DNA of 64,000 bases from Rhodoplanes sp. GTDB taxonomy: Bacteria > Pseudomonadota > Alphaproteobacteria > Rhizobiales > Xanthobacteraceae. The position numbers and the translations under genes are program-made. The stretch spans positions 18,992 through 82,991 of the forward strand of contig NZ_JACAAX010000030.1 in assembly GCF_013377085.1 (NCBI RefSeq), in the 5' to 3' direction. This document shows positions 25,108 to 33,834 of this stretch, piece by piece (within the stretch, counting starts at the first letter, position 1; the number at the start of each line of letters is the position of its first letter). The notes beneath the pieces were generated by a model. That model was not told where the DNA came from and did not search any database. It worked only from the letters and a program-made list of their open reading frames with translations.

Positions 25108-25799
25108 GGCTCGCTCGGCTTGGTGAACTGGGTGACGTCGACGATCCGGTCGGCGATCCTGGTGCGCACGTCGTCGTCGTGGACGACGGCGACGACGGCG
25201 GTGCCCCGGCGCTTCTTCTCGCCGATCAGCTCCACCACCCGGGCCCGGTTGGCGGCATCGAGCGAGGCGGTCGGCTCGTCGAGCAGCAGGATCGGCCGCT
25301 CGGGGAGGAAACCGCGGGCGATGTTGATGCGCTGCTGCTCGCCGCCCGAGAAGGTGGCCGGCGGCAGCGACCACAGCCGCTCCGGAACGTTCAGCCGGCG
25401 CAGCATCGCTTCCGCCGCGGCGCGCGGCTCCTCGTCGGCGGCGCGGCCGAGCGGCTCGGCGACGACGTCGAGGGCCGGCACGCGCGGCACCACGCGGAGG
25501 AACTGGCTGACGCTGGCGATCACCCGGCTGCGCAGCCGCAGGATCTCGCGCGCCGTCGCGGCAGCGACATCGACCATCGCGGCGCCGTCCCGCACCAGGA
25601 TCGCGCCGCGGTCGCACCGATAGGTGCCCCAGATCATCCTCAGGATCGACGACTTGCCGGCGCCGGACGGGCCGGCCAGCACGACGCATTCGCCGGGCTC
25701 GACGGAAAACTCCACGCCGGCGACGACCGGCAGGCGCATGCCGCCGCGCAGATGCATCGTGAAGGTCTTCTCGGCTCCGCAGAGCGCCAGCGCGGCCAT
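25104..25799 (-). CDS. phnL: PhnL, C-P lyase complex ABC-type ATPase subunit
   Basis: A 231-aa ATPase with Walker [10 protein letters not shown], signature TFSGGEQQRINIARGFL, Walker B ILLLDEPTASLD and VVAVVHDDD. In E. coli PhnL is needed, with PhnGHI, for attaching the phosphonate to C1 of the nucleotide ribose, and it can dock on PhnK in the complex. Gene order K-L-M is conserved here. It overlaps phnM by 4 nt and starts 9 nt after phnK ends. Confidence 0.94.
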   Translation of the reverse strand: MAALALCGAEKTFTMHLRGGMRLPVVAGVEFSVEPGECVVLAGPSGAGKSSILRMIWGTYRCDRGAILVRDGAAMVDVAAATAREILRLRSRVIASVSQFLRVVPRVPALDVVAEPLGRAADEEPRAAAEAMLRRLNVPERLWSLPPATFSGGEQQRINIARGFLPERPILLLDEPTASLDAANRARVVELIGEKKRRGTAVVAVVHDDDVRTRIADRIVDVTQFTKPSEP

Positions 25800-25808
25800 G
25801 GCGGGTCC

Positions 25809-26591
25809 TCAGGGCGGCAGGATGGAGGAGACGAGGAGCTGCGTATAGGCCTCGCGCGGATCGTCGAGCACCTGGTCGGTCAGCCCGCTCTCGATCACGG
25901 CGCCGCCCTTCATCACCAGCATGCGCTGCGACAGAAGGCGCGCCACCGCGAGATCGTGCGTGACCACGATCGCGGCGAGGCCGAGCTCGGCGACGAGGCC
26001 GCGCAGGAGATCGAGCAGGCGCGCCTGCACGGAGACGTCGAGGCCGCCGGTCGGCTCGTCCATGAAGACGAGGCGCGGAGCGGTGACGAGGTTGCGGGCG
26101 ATCTGCAGGCGCTGGCGCATGCCGCCCGAATAGTTTTGGGGCGTCTCGTCGATGCGGTCCGGATCGATCTCGACCCGGGCCAGCCAGTCGAGCGCGCTGC
26201 CGCGGATGCGGCCGTAGTGGCGCGCTCCGATCGCCATCAGCCGCTCGCCGACATTGGCGCCGGCCGACACCGCCATGCGCAGGCCGGCCGCCGGATCCTG
26301 GTGGACATAGCCCCAATCGGTGCGGAACAGAAAGCGGCGCTCCGCCTCGGTCAGCGCGGCGATGTCGCGAGTGACGCCGTCGCGCATACGGTAGCGCACG
26401 CAGCCGGCGTCGGGCGTCATCAAGCTGGAGAGAATCTGCAGCAGCGTCGACTTGCCCGAGCCGGACTCGCCGACCACGGCCAGCACCTCGCCCTCGTGAA
26501 TGTCGAAGGACACGTCTCGGCAGCCGAGCTGGCGGCCGTACCATTTGGTGAGGCCCTCGGCGATCAGCAGCGGCTCGTCGGCACCGTTCAT
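25809..26591 (-). CDS. phnK: PhnK, C-P lyase complex ABC-type ATPase subunit
   Basis: A 260-aa ATPase with Walker A GESGSGKST, signature NYSGGMRQRLQIARNL, Walker B LVFMDEPTGGLD and VVTHDLAVARLL. PhnK binds the PhnGHIJ core beside PhnJ in the E. coli structure, and ATP hydrolysis is linked to turnover. It starts 4 nt inside the end of the GNAT gene. The motif YDRRQLGCRDVSFDI-like beginning (WYGRQLGCRDVSFDIHEGEV) fits PhnK. Confidence 0.94.
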   Translation of the reverse strand: MNGADEPLLIAEGLTKWYGRQLGCRDVSFDIHEGEVLAVVGESGSGKSTLLQILSSLMTPDAGCVRYRMRDGVTRDIAALTEAERRFLFRTDWGYVHQDPAAGLRMAVSAGANVGERLMAIGARHYGRIRGSALDWLARVEIDPDRIDETPQNYSGGMRQRLQIARNLVTAPRLVFMDEPTGGLDVSVQARLLDLLRGLVAELGLAAIVVTHDLAVARLLSQRMLVMKGGAVIESGLTDQVLDDPREAYTQLLVSSILPP

Positions 26592-27058
26592 GGCGCGGCC
26601 TCGGCGATGTCGACCCGGAAGCTGTAGCCGTGGCGCGTGAAGCCGAGCCCCTCGTAGAAGGCGTGCGCGGCCTCGCGCCGCGCGTTCGACGACAGCATCA
26701 GCTTGTAGCAGCCCTTGTCGCGGCAGCGCGCCAGCGCGAAGCGCATCATCGCCGCGCCGATGCCACGCCCCTGCGCGTGCGGCGTCACCACCACGTCCTC
26801 GACGATCGCCGAGGGCGCGCCGCGATGGCCGATATTGTCCATCACCAGCAGCGCGAAGCTGCCGACCACGGCGCCTGCCTCGACGGCGACATAGAGCGTG
26901 TAGTCGGGATAGCTTTGGAAGCGCCGGAAGATCTCTTCCGCCTCGTCATCCGAGAGCACGTCGCCATTGTCGAAGTCCGGCTGCGCATAGAGGGCCAGCA
27001 CGGCCGGCAGATCCGCGTCTTGCGCGGCGCGGATGTCGAGAACCTCCGCCTCAGCCAT
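26588..27058 (-). CDS. GNAT acetyltransferase in the phn operon (PhnO-like position and length)
   Basis: A 156-aa GNAT enzyme. The acetyl-CoA site is VVTPHAQGRGIGAAMMRFAL, followed by LSSNARREAAHAFYEGLGF. Its size and C-terminal text resemble E. coli PhnO, which N-acetylates aminoalkylphosphonates so that C-P lyase can accept them. Here it is inserted between phnJ and phnK, not at the 3' end as in E. coli. ATG at 27058 overlaps the end of phnJ by 8 nt. Role inferred from context. Confidence 0.82.
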   Translation of the reverse strand: MAEAEVLDIRAAQDADLPAVLALYAQPDFDNGDVLSDDEAEEIFRRFQSYPDYTLYVAVEAGAVVGSFALLVMDNIGHRGAPSAIVEDVVVTPHAQGRGIGAAMMRFALARCRDKGCYKLMLSSNARREAAHAFYEGLGFTRHGYSFRVDIAEAAP

Positions 27059-27950
27059 GGCTCGCCTCCGTCCCACGCGCCGGATCGGGCGCAGTGGCAC
27101 CGGGCGCATCTGGGCCGTGCCCGGCCGCCCGCCGCGCCTCGCAAAAATCCGTGTCGGAGCATACGAACATCCGGGTCCCGTGGTCGTCGGTGATCACCTC
27201 GTCGAGGAAGCTGTCGTCGGCGCCGCACAGCGCGCAGCGGCCCGGATGGCGCCAGCGCTCGAACGGATGGTCGTCGAAATCGAGCGACGCGACGCGCGTG
27301 TGCGGCGGAATCGCATAGATGCGCTTTTCACGCCCGGCGCCGAACAGTTGCAGAGCCGGGCAATCGCTCATCTTCGGATTGTCGAATTTCGGGATCGGCG
27401 AGGGGTCCATCACGTAGCGGCCGTCGACCTTCACCGGATAGGCGTAGGTGGTGGCGATGTGGCCGTGGCGGGCGATGTCCTCGTAGAGCTTCACCTGCAC
27501 GAGCCCGTATTCCTCCAGCGCATGCATGCGCCGCGTCTCGGTCTCGCGCGGCTCGAGGAAGCGCAGCGGTTCCGGGATCGGCACCTGGAACACCAGCACC
27601 TGGTTGTCCCGCAACGGCGTTTCGGGGATGCGATGGCGGGTCTGAATCACGGTCGCATCCGCCGTGCGGGTCGTGGTGCGCACGCCGGCGGTGCGGCCGA
27701 AGAACTTTCGGATCGACACCGCGTTGGTGGTGTCGTCGGAGCCCTGGTCGATCACCTTGAGGATGTCGGTCGGTCCGAGAATGGCGGCCGTGACCTGCAC
27801 GCCGCCGGTGCCCCAGCCATAGGGCATCGGCATCTCGCGGCTGGCGAACGGCACCTGATAGCCCGGAATCGCGATCGCCTTCAGGATGGCGCGGCGGATC
27901 ATCCGCTTGGTCTGCTCGTCCAGATAGGCGAAGTTGTACGTGACGGTCAT
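27051..27950 (-). CDS. phnJ: PhnJ, radical-SAM C-P lyase
   Basis: A 299-aa protein, the subunit that breaks the carbon-phosphorus bond, yielding alkane and ribose 1,2-cyclic phosphate 5-phosphate. The 4Fe-4S cysteines are C239, C242 and C264 (CxxC then 21 residues then C), and the thiyl-radical cysteine is C270, the same spacing as E. coli. The N-terminal core (YNFAYLDEQTKRMIRRAILK, YGWGTGGVQVTAAILG) is intact. It overlaps phnI by 4 nt. An oxygen-labile active site makes it the key enzyme of the locus. Confidence 0.97.
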   Translation of the reverse strand: MTVTYNFAYLDEQTKRMIRRAILKAIAIPGYQVPFASREMPMPYGWGTGGVQVTAAILGPTDILKVIDQGSDDTTNAVSIRKFFGRTAGVRTTTRTADATVIQTRHRIPETPLRDNQVLVFQVPIPEPLRFLEPRETETRRMHALEEYGLVQVKLYEDIARHGHIATTYAYPVKVDGRYVMDPSPIPKFDNPKMSDCPALQLFGAGREKRIYAIPPHTRVASLDFDDHPFERWRHPGRCALCGADDSFLDEVITDDHGTRMFVCSDTDFCEARRAAGHGPDAPGATAPDPARGTEASHG

Positions 27951-29083
27951 TCCGCCGCCTCCCGGATCTGCTCCGGCGCAGGGTCGTCCGACGACGCCTC
28001 GCGCGACGATCCGCTCGCCGCCTCGTGATCGCGGCGCATGCGGCGCACCAGGCCGAGCTCGGCCTGGAAGTCGACATAGTGCGGCAGCTTCAGGTGCTCG
28101 ACGAAGCCGGTCGCCTGGACGTTGTCGGAATGCGACAGCACGAACTCCTCGTCCTGGGCCGGCGCCTTGACCTCCTCGTCGAGCTCGCGCGCCCGCAGCG
28201 CGCGGTCGACCAACGCCATGCTCATCGCCTTGCGCTCGCAGTGGCCGAAGGCCAGCCCGTAGCCGCGGGTGAAGCGCGGCGGAGTCGAGGCCGAGCCCTT
28301 GAACTGGTTGATGGTCTGGCACTCGGTGACGGTGATGCGGCCGAGCGGCAGCGCGAAGCCGGCATCCTCGGCGAAGAATTCGAGCGCGACCTCGCCGAGC
28401 CGGATCTCGCCGGCGAACGGATGGGTGCGGCCGTAGCCGCGCTGCGTCGAATAGCCGAGCGCCAGCAGAAAGCCCTCGTCGCCGCGCGCGAGATTCTGCA
28501 GCCGGAGGTCGCGCTCCGCCGGAAAGGTCAGCGCCTCGCGGGTGAGATCGCCGGGCGGCGTCTCGCCACCGTCGCCAGCGGGCCGCGCCGTCGTCTCGAT
28601 CAGATCGTCGGCGGCCAGGAGATCGGTGACACGCGGCGTCGGCCCGGCGGCCGCCTCCGCGGTCGCCGGCTCCGCCGGATCGGAGCATGACGGCTCGAGC
28701 AGCCGGTGCGTGTAGTCGAAGGTGGGGCCGAGCACCTGACCGCCAGGCAGATCCTTGAAGGCGGCCGAGATGCGCCGCCGGATCCGCATCGCCGCGGTGT
28801 CGAGCGGCAACGTCGTACCGAAGCGCGGCAGCGTCGCGCGAAAGGCGCGCAGCAGGAAGATCGCCTCGATCAGGTCGCCCCGCGCCTGCTTGACGGCGAG
28901 CGCGGCGAGCTCGCGGTCGTACAGCGAGCCCTCGGTCATCACCCGGTCGACCGCCAGCGTCATCTGCTCGGCGATCTGCGCCGTGGTGATCTCCGGCAGA
29001 CTGCGGTCGCCGCGCCGCTCGTGCGCGAGCAGCCGGTGCGCGTTCTCGATGGCGCGCTCGCCACCCTTCACGGCGACATACAT
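27947..29083 (-). CDS. phnI: PhnI, C-P lyase core subunit
   Basis: A 378-aa subunit. It starts MYVAVKGGERAIENAHRLL, the family signature, and has LLRAFRATLPRFGTTLP, GYGRTHPFAGEIRLGEV and the C-terminal HYVDFQAELGLVRRMRRDHE. PhnI alone has nucleosidase activity on ATP/GTP and, with PhnGHL, forms the ribose 1-phosphonate triphosphate. It overlaps phnJ by 4 nt and starts 1 nt after phnH ends. All residues around the shared PhnI-PhnJ active site seem present by eye. Confidence 0.96.
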   Translation of the reverse strand: MYVAVKGGERAIENAHRLLAHERRGDRSLPEITTAQIAEQMTLAVDRVMTEGSLYDRELAALAVKQARGDLIEAIFLLRAFRATLPRFGTTLPLDTAAMRIRRRISAAFKDLPGGQVLGPTFDYTHRLLEPSCSDPAEPATAEAAAGPTPRVTDLLAADDLIETTARPAGDGGETPPGDLTREALTFPAERDLRLQNLARGDEGFLLALGYSTQRGYGRTHPFAGEIRLGEVALEFFAEDAGFALPLGRITVTECQTINQFKGSASTPPRFTRGYGLAFGHCERKAMSMALVDRALRARELDEEVKAPAQDEEFVLSHSDNVQATGFVEHLKLPHYVDFQAELGLVRRMRRDHEAASGSSREASSDDPAPEQIREAAE

Positions 29084-29084
29084 G

Positions 29085-29681
29085 TCAGGCCTCCCCGAGC
29101 AGCGTCACCGAGCGCGGCAGCGCCGCGACGGCGGTGCCGGTCACCAGCAGCAGATCGACGCCGCGCGGAAACATTGCCCGGTTGGCGACCAGCCGGGCCG
29201 GAAAGTCATTCGGCAAAGGCGCCGCCCTCAGGATCGCGCGGTCGGCAATGCCGGGTCCCGCGACGGCGAGCGGCGCGCCGGCGTCGAAGCTCCTCACCTG
29301 CAGGATCAGGGTCGCGGAGCAATCCGGATTCTCCAGGCTGCCGATGGCGAAGCTTTCGAACGGCGGCAGCCGCTCGGGATCGGCGACGATGGCGAAAGCC
29401 GCATCGGCCGGCGACGACACGATGGGCGCGCCGGTGTGGAAGCGCAGCCATGCGGCGACATCCGCCTGCGCGGCGAGCGGCGCATCGAGCCAAACCGGCG
29501 TGTCGCCGTCGAGCAAGGTGAGGGCGGCGGCGGCGGCAGCAGCAGAAAGCGGCGCCGGGGCCGCAATCGTGTCGATCAACGGCACGATCGTGCCCGGGCG
29601 CGCGAGCGCATCCATCACGCCGCGGAACGTCGCCTGGGCGGCGAGCACCGGATCGGCAAAGCCGGCGAGCAGCGCGCCCAT
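29085..29681 (-). CDS. phnH: PhnH, C-P lyase core subunit
   Basis: A 198-aa protein with the family text QATFRGVMDALARPGTIVPL near residue 15, ALTLLDGDTPVWLD, and the C-terminal NDFPARLVANRAMFPRGVDLLLV. PhnH has a degenerate PLP-transferase fold without PLP and caps the PhnGI assembly. It starts 1 nt after phnG ends. The length matches E. coli PhnH (194 aa). Confidence 0.94.
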   Translation of the reverse strand: MGALLAGFADPVLAAQATFRGVMDALARPGTIVPLIDTIAAPAPLSAAAAAAALTLLDGDTPVWLDAPLAAQADVAAWLRFHTGAPIVSSPADAAFAIVADPERLPPFESFAIGSLENPDCSATLILQVRSFDAGAPLAVAGPGIADRAILRAAPLPNDFPARLVANRAMFPRGVDLLLVTGTAVAALPRSVTLLGEA

Positions 29682-29682
29682 C

Positions 29683-30213
29683 TCAGTCCTCCCCGCGCAC
29701 CAGAGTGAAGAAGTCGACCCGTGTCGCCGCCGTGCGGGCCTCGGCGAGCTTTTGGACCTCGGCGAGCCGCGCTCGCAGCGGCGCGACGACCGCGCGCTCG
29801 ATCACGGGTGCCGCATCGGTCTGCACCAGCGCGTCGCACAGCGCGACGAGGCGCGCCTTCTCGGGATCGCGCCCGAGCATGCAGGAAAATCCCGTCTCGC
29901 CGCTGGCGAGCCGCACGGCCGCCCGCGTCACGGTGGCCTCGCCCAGATTGAAGGCCTGGCCGTCGCCGCCGACGCGGCCCTGCACCATCACGAGGCCGAT
30001 CTCGGGTCGCCGGATCATGTCGTGCTCCGGCACCGCGACCTGCGACACCAGAGCGGCGAGGTCGGTGGCCGAAGCCTCGACCAGCACGGCCATGACGGCG
30101 CGCCGCATCGCGACGCCGTTTGTCGAGACGCCGCTCATCGACACGTCGCTCGTCGCGACGTCGGTCGCGGCGGGATCGGAGGGTGAATGCACGGTCTGGG
30201 CTGGCATGATCAT
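29683..30213 (-). CDS. phnG: PhnG, C-P lyase core subunit
   Basis: About 176 aa from the chosen ATG. The conserved part begins RRAVMAVLVEASATDLAAL and contains RPEIGLVMVQGRVGGDGQAFNLGEATVTRAAVRL, then RDPEKARLVALCDAL. The first roughly 35 residues are Ser/Thr/Val-rich, unlike other PhnG proteins. Frame-open codons upstream of 30213 coincide with the perfect inverted repeat at 30214-30235, so translation should start at 30213 or at 30207. No clear ribosome site is seen, suggesting a leaderless or weak start. First gene of the phnGHIJ-KLM operon. Confidence 0.88.
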   Translation of the reverse strand: MIMPAQTVHSPSDPAATDVATSDVSMSGVSTNGVAMRRAVMAVLVEASATDLAALVSQVAVPEHDMIRRPEIGLVMVQGRVGGDGQAFNLGEATVTRAAVRLASGETGFSCMLGRDPEKARLVALCDALVQTDAAPVIERAVVAPLRARLAEVQKLAEARTAATRVDFFTLVRGED

Positions 30214-30235
30214 GTTGTCTATGATACTAGACAAC
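30214..30235. promoter_or_regulatory. Perfect inverted repeat, likely PhnF operator
   Basis: GTTGTCTA (30214-30221) and TAGACAAC (30228-30235) are exact inverted repeats around the spacer TGATAC. The site abuts the phnG start codon and lies 38 nt before phnF. PhnF/HutC-type regulators bind such palindromes to repress their own gene and the phn operon. Confidence 0.75.
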
Positions 30236-30251
30236 TTCGTAGCGCGCGCCT

Positions 30252-30269
30252 ACGACCGAATGATGACAG
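30252..30269 (-). promoter_or_regulatory. Candidate Pho box upstream of phnG
   Basis: Read leftward, CTGTCAT (30269-30263) and CGGTCGT (30258-30252) are spaced 11 bp apart, the periodicity of PhoB direct repeats. The first heptamer matches the consensus exactly; the second matches 5 of 7. It would activate phnG under phosphate limitation and lies just upstream of the PhnF operator. Confidence 0.4.
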
Positions 30270-30273
30270 GCCG

Positions 30274-31038
30274 ATGCGGTCCGTTTCCAGTCGCCCTCGA
30301 TCCGCCCCGACGACCGCGGTCGCCGAGACCATGCCGGGCGTCACGCTGTGGCGCCAGGTCGCCGACCAGATCGCCGACGAGATTTCGCGGGGCACCTACG
30401 CGACCGGCACCAAGCTGCCGGCCGAGACGGACATCGCCGAGCTCTACCGGGTCAACCGCCACACGGTGCGGCGCGCGCTGGCGGCGTTGCGCGAGCGCGG
30501 CCTGGTGCGGCCGGCGCGCGGCAGCGGCACATTTGTGGAGGCGCCGCGGCTCGCCTATCCGATCGGCGCGCGCACGCGCTTCTCGCAGATCGTCGGCGCC
30601 AGCGGCCGGCAGGCCGGCGGCCGGCTGATCGCCAGCGCCGTCGAGCCGGCGCCGCCCGGGATCGCCCGGCGGCTCGGCCTCGCCCGCGGCGCCCTGGTGG
30701 TGCGGCTGGAGCTGATGCGGCACGCCGACCGGGTGCCGCTCTGCATCGCCACCACATGTCTTTGCGCGCGACGATTTCCCGATGCGGCGAAAATCTATGC
30801 GGCGAAGCGCTCCATCACGGCGACGCTGGCGCAGCTCGGCGTGAAGGACTATCGGCGCGCCAGCACGCGGGTGACGGCCGGCGCCGTCGACCTCGGCGAC
30901 GCGGCGCGGCTCGACCTGCGGCCGGGCAGCCCGATCCTGCTGGTCGACAGCGTCGACGTCGATCATGCAGGCAGGCCGGTCCTCACCACCCGGGCGCGCT
31001 TCGCCGCCGAGCGGGTCGAGCTGGTGATCGAGAGCTGA
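30274..31038 (+). CDS. phnF: PhnF, GntR/HutC-family regulator of phosphonate genes
   Basis: About 254 aa. The GntR winged helix runs from about residue 20 to 88 (LWRQVADQIADEISRGTY, KLPAETDIAELYRVNRHTVRRAL, GLVRPARGSGTFVE). The C-terminal UTRA ligand domain follows (ARTRFSQIV, later DRVPLCIATTCLCARRFPD). Start ATG 30274 is taken; ATG 30331 (MPGVTLWRQ) is also possible. It is divergent from phnG with the operator between, so it likely represses phnG-M and itself and is relieved by a phosphonate-derived ligand. Confidence 0.92.
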   Translation: MRSVSSRPRSAPTTAVAETMPGVTLWRQVADQIADEISRGTYATGTKLPAETDIAELYRVNRHTVRRALAALRERGLVRPARGSGTFVEAPRLAYPIGARTRFSQIVGASGRQAGGRLIASAVEPAPPGIARRLGLARGALVVRLELMRHADRVPLCIATTCLCARRFPDAAKIYAAKRSITATLAQLGVKDYRRASTRVTAGAVDLGDAARLDLRPGSPILLVDSVDVDHAGRPVLTTRARFAAERVELVIES

Positions 31039-31047
31039 GCCCCGGCG

Positions 31048-31911
31048 TCAGCCAGCCCCGACCGTGCTGCGGCCGATGATCGCGAAGCGCAGCCGGCCCG
31101 ACACCCAGTCGATCACCGCGACCGTGACCAGGATCAGCAGCACCAGGAACGCGACTTGGCCCCACTCCAGCACCCGGATCTGCTCGGCGAGGTGCAGCCC
31201 GATGCCGCCGGCCCCGACGATCCCGATGATGGTGGCGGAGCGCGTGTTGGACTCGAAATAATAGAGCACCTGACTGGCGATCACCGGCACCACCTGCGGG
31301 ACCAGGCCGTAGCGCACCGCATGCAGCGCCGATCCGCCCGCCGCGACCACCCCCTCGACGGGCTTCCGGTCGGCGTTCTCGATCGCTTCGGAAAACAGCT
31401 TGCCGAACGAGCCGGTGTCGGAGGCCGCGATGGCGAGAATACCGGCGAACGGCCCGAGCCCGACCACGTTGATGAAGATCAGGGCCCAGATCAGCACGTC
31501 GACGCCCCGCACCGTGTCGAGCAGGCGCCGCACGGCGAAGTGGGCGAAGACGTTGGGGATGACGTTCTTGGCCGCGAGCAGGCCGAGCGGAAATGCGATC
31601 GCGGCCGCGATCAGCGTGCCGAGAAAGGCGATCGCCAACGTCTCGGCGAGCGCATGCAGGAAAACGACCAGATGCGTCCCCGGCGTCGGCGGGAACATCG
31701 CTCCGACGATATTGGCGATCTGCACCAGGCCGCTGCCGAACCGGGCGAGCGAGACGTCGAGCCGCCACACCGCGAGCGCAGCCAGTGCCGCCAGGACGAC
31801 GACGACGGCGATTGCGGTCAGCCGCCGGGCGAGCACGCCGTCGAACAGGTCGGAATGGCGGGCCCGGAGCGCGTCGGCATTGGCCACGGCAATTCGGCGA
31901 AGCGGGCTCAC
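31048..31911 (-). CDS. phnE: PhnE2, phosphonate ABC transporter permease
   Basis: A 287-aa permease with about six helices and the coupling motif EAIENADRKPVEGVVAAGGS; the C-terminal GAGGIGLHLAEQIRVLEWGQ block is typical of PhnE. GTG at 31911 overlaps the first phnE gene by 4 nt. Two PhnE subunits probably form a heterodimer with PhnC. Last gene of the phnCDEE operon. Confidence 0.94.
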   Translation of the reverse strand: MSPLRRIAVANADALRARHSDLFDGVLARRLTAIAVVVVLAALAALAVWRLDVSLARFGSGLVQIANIVGAMFPPTPGTHLVVFLHALAETLAIAFLGTLIAAAIAFPLGLLAAKNVIPNVFAHFAVRRLLDTVRGVDVLIWALIFINVVGLGPFAGILAIAASDTGSFGKLFSEAIENADRKPVEGVVAAGGSALHAVRYGLVPQVVPVIASQVLYYFESNTRSATIIGIVGAGGIGLHLAEQIRVLEWGQVAFLVLLILVTVAVIDWVSGRLRFAIIGRSTVGAG

Positions 31912-32792
31912 GGGCGTTGCTCCAGGCCGATCAGCCGATGGCGGAGCTGCTCGGTGGCGAGATCGATGATCATCACGGTGGCGATGATCAGCAGCAGCAT
32001 GGCGGAGACGTCCGTGTAGTAGAACTTGCGGATCGCCACCATCAGGTCGGTCCCGATGCCGCCGGCGCCGACGAAGCCCATCACGGCGGCGCTCCTCACA
32101 TTGATCTCGAAGCGCAGCAGCGCGTAGGAGGCGAAGTTCGACAGCACCTGCGGCAGCACGGCGAAGCGGATGCTGGTGAGCCGGCCGGCGCCGGTGGCGA
32201 CCGCGCCCTCGACCGGCTTCATGTCGATATTCTCCACCACCTCGGCGAACAGCTTGCCGAGCGCACCCATGGTGTGGATGGCGAGCGCCAGCACGCCGGG
32301 CAGCGCGCCGAGGCCGAACGCCATGACGAACAGCAGAGCAAACACCAGCTCCGGGACGGTGCGGCAGAACTCGAGCAGACGCCGCGCCGCGAAGCGCAGC
32401 CACAGGCGCTTTTCGAGATTGGCGCTGGCGGCGAAGCACAGCACGAAGGCGCCGACGGCGCCGAGCAGCGTGCCCAGATAGGCGATCAGCAGCGTGTCGC
32501 CGAGCAGCAGCAGCCAGCCGTCGAGATTCCAGAACCATTCGGCGAGATCGGAACCGAGCGTCGCCAGCGCGAGCGGCGGCGTCAGGTTCCACACATAGGC
32601 GGGAAGCCGATGGCTGTTGGCGAGAAACTTCTCGATGTCGACCTCGCCGCCGATCCCGGCCAGCACGATGGCGCCGGCGAGCAGCACGACGCCGAGCACG
32701 ACGCGCGCGCGACGCGCCCCCACCGCCTCGCGGTAGTGGTCGAGCGCACGCGCGGCCTGCTCGGGCGGCAGCCGGACGAGGGTCGAGGCCAT
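31908..32792 (-). CDS. phnE: PhnE1, phosphonate ABC transporter permease
   Basis: About 294 aa. One helix follows the cytoplasmic N-terminus (VVLGVVLLAGAIVLAG), then a periplasmic segment and five helices. The coupling motif EVVENIDMKPVEGAVATGAG and GAGGIGTDLMVAIRKFYYTD are present. ATG 32792 (MASTLVRL) is preferred; an upstream ATG at 32855 would add an Arg/Pro-rich leader without a ribosome site. It sits between phnD and the second phnE. Confidence 0.92.
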   Translation of the reverse strand: MASTLVRLPPEQAARALDHYREAVGARRARVVLGVVLLAGAIVLAGIGGEVDIEKFLANSHRLPAYVWNLTPPLALATLGSDLAEWFWNLDGWLLLLGDTLLIAYLGTLLGAVGAFVLCFAASANLEKRLWLRFAARRLLEFCRTVPELVFALLFVMAFGLGALPGVLALAIHTMGALGKLFAEVVENIDMKPVEGAVATGAGRLTSIRFAVLPQVLSNFASYALLRFEINVRSAAVMGFVGAGGIGTDLMVAIRKFYYTDVSAMLLLIIATVMIIDLATEQLRHRLIGLEQRP

Positions 32793-32862
32793 GGGGCGGG
32801 CTGACAGCGGGGATGTGCACAGTGAGCGGGGCGGCGGGCGCCGCCCCGTTTTCATCGGCGCA

Positions 32863-33777
32863 TCAGGACGCGCGCTTCTTCTTGCGCAGCTCGTCGACGA
32901 ACTTGATCAGCTCGACCACCGGCTCGTACTCCTTGTGGGTGACGGCCACGAAGGGGAGCTGCTTGCCCTCGTAGATCGCGTTGAAGGCCGCCGGATCCTT
33001 GGTCGCGACCTCGAGCACCGCGGTGCGGATCGCCGCCTTGAGGTTGTCGGGGAGCGTCGTCAGATAGGCCATCGGCGAGTTGACGATCAGGTCCGACTTG
33101 AAGACGATGCGGAAGTCCTCGGCCTTGGCCATGTTCTTGCGCGCCATGCGCAGGAGGTTCGACTCCGTCTCGTCGTTCCACCAGTTGAAGGCGGCGTCGC
33201 AGGTGCCCTGCTGGACGCCGATCACCGCGTTCTCGTGGCTGCCGGCATAGACGATCTTGCCGAAGAAGGCCTCCGGATCGATGCCCATCTTGTTCATGGC
33301 GTAGCGCGGCACGTTGTTGCCGGAGGTCGAGTTCGGGTCGACCAGGCAGAGGTTCTTGCCTTGGAGATCCTGCACGCTCTTGTAGGGCGAATCGGCCTTC
33401 ACGTAGAGCACCGAGTAGTAGCCCTTGGTGCCGTCGGCGCTGACCTCGATGGCGAAGGGCTCGATCTGGGCACCGGTGATGTAGGCGCGCGCGTACGACG
33501 CAGGGCCGTACATGGCGATGTGGATGTTGCCGGCGCGCTGGCCCTCGACCACGGCGGCGTAGTCGTTGGCGATGCGCAGCGTCACCTTCACGCCGAGCTC
33601 CTTGGAGAGATAGGCGACGAAGGGCGTCCAGCGGTCGGTGGTGCCGGAGGCGTTCTCGTCCGGGATCTTGGCGAACACCAGCTCCGGATACTTGGCCTTG
33701 TAGTCCTGCGCCTGGACGGCGGAGCCGAGGGCGGCGAGCGCCATCGCGCCGGCGACGAGGGTGCGACGATCGAGCAT
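32863..33777 (-). CDS. phnD: PhnD, periplasmic phosphonate-binding protein
   Basis: A 304-aa protein. The twin-arginine-like signal (MLDRRTLVAGAMALAALGSAVQA) precedes the mature start QDYKAKYPELVFAKIPDENA. The phosphonate-family motif DRWTPFVAYLSKELGVKV and the GNIHIAMYGPASYA segment mark PhnD, which binds 2-aminoethylphosphonate and other phosphonates. It lies 57 nt after phnC and 70 nt before phnE1. Lysine/serine-rich C-terminus ends RKKKRAS. Confidence 0.95.
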   Translation of the reverse strand: MLDRRTLVAGAMALAALGSAVQAQDYKAKYPELVFAKIPDENASGTTDRWTPFVAYLSKELGVKVTLRIANDYAAVVEGQRAGNIHIAMYGPASYARAYITGAQIEPFAIEVSADGTKGYYSVLYVKADSPYKSVQDLQGKNLCLVDPNSTSGNNVPRYAMNKMGIDPEAFFGKIVYAGSHENAVIGVQQGTCDAAFNWWNDETESNLLRMARKNMAKAEDFRIVFKSDLIVNSPMAYLTTLPDNLKAAIRTAVLEVATKDPAAFNAIYEGKQLPFVAVTHKEYEPVVELIKFVDELRKKKRAS

Positions 33778-33834
33778 GGTTTGCGTCTCCTGCTGCAGAA
33801 TGTCGAAGAGAAGCTGGACGTTTGCGGCGCGGCC

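Noticed and set aside
25104..26544. Long minus-strand extension upstream of phnM
   Set aside because: The region is fully explained by phnL and phnK in other frames; the extension is Arg-rich and has no domain.
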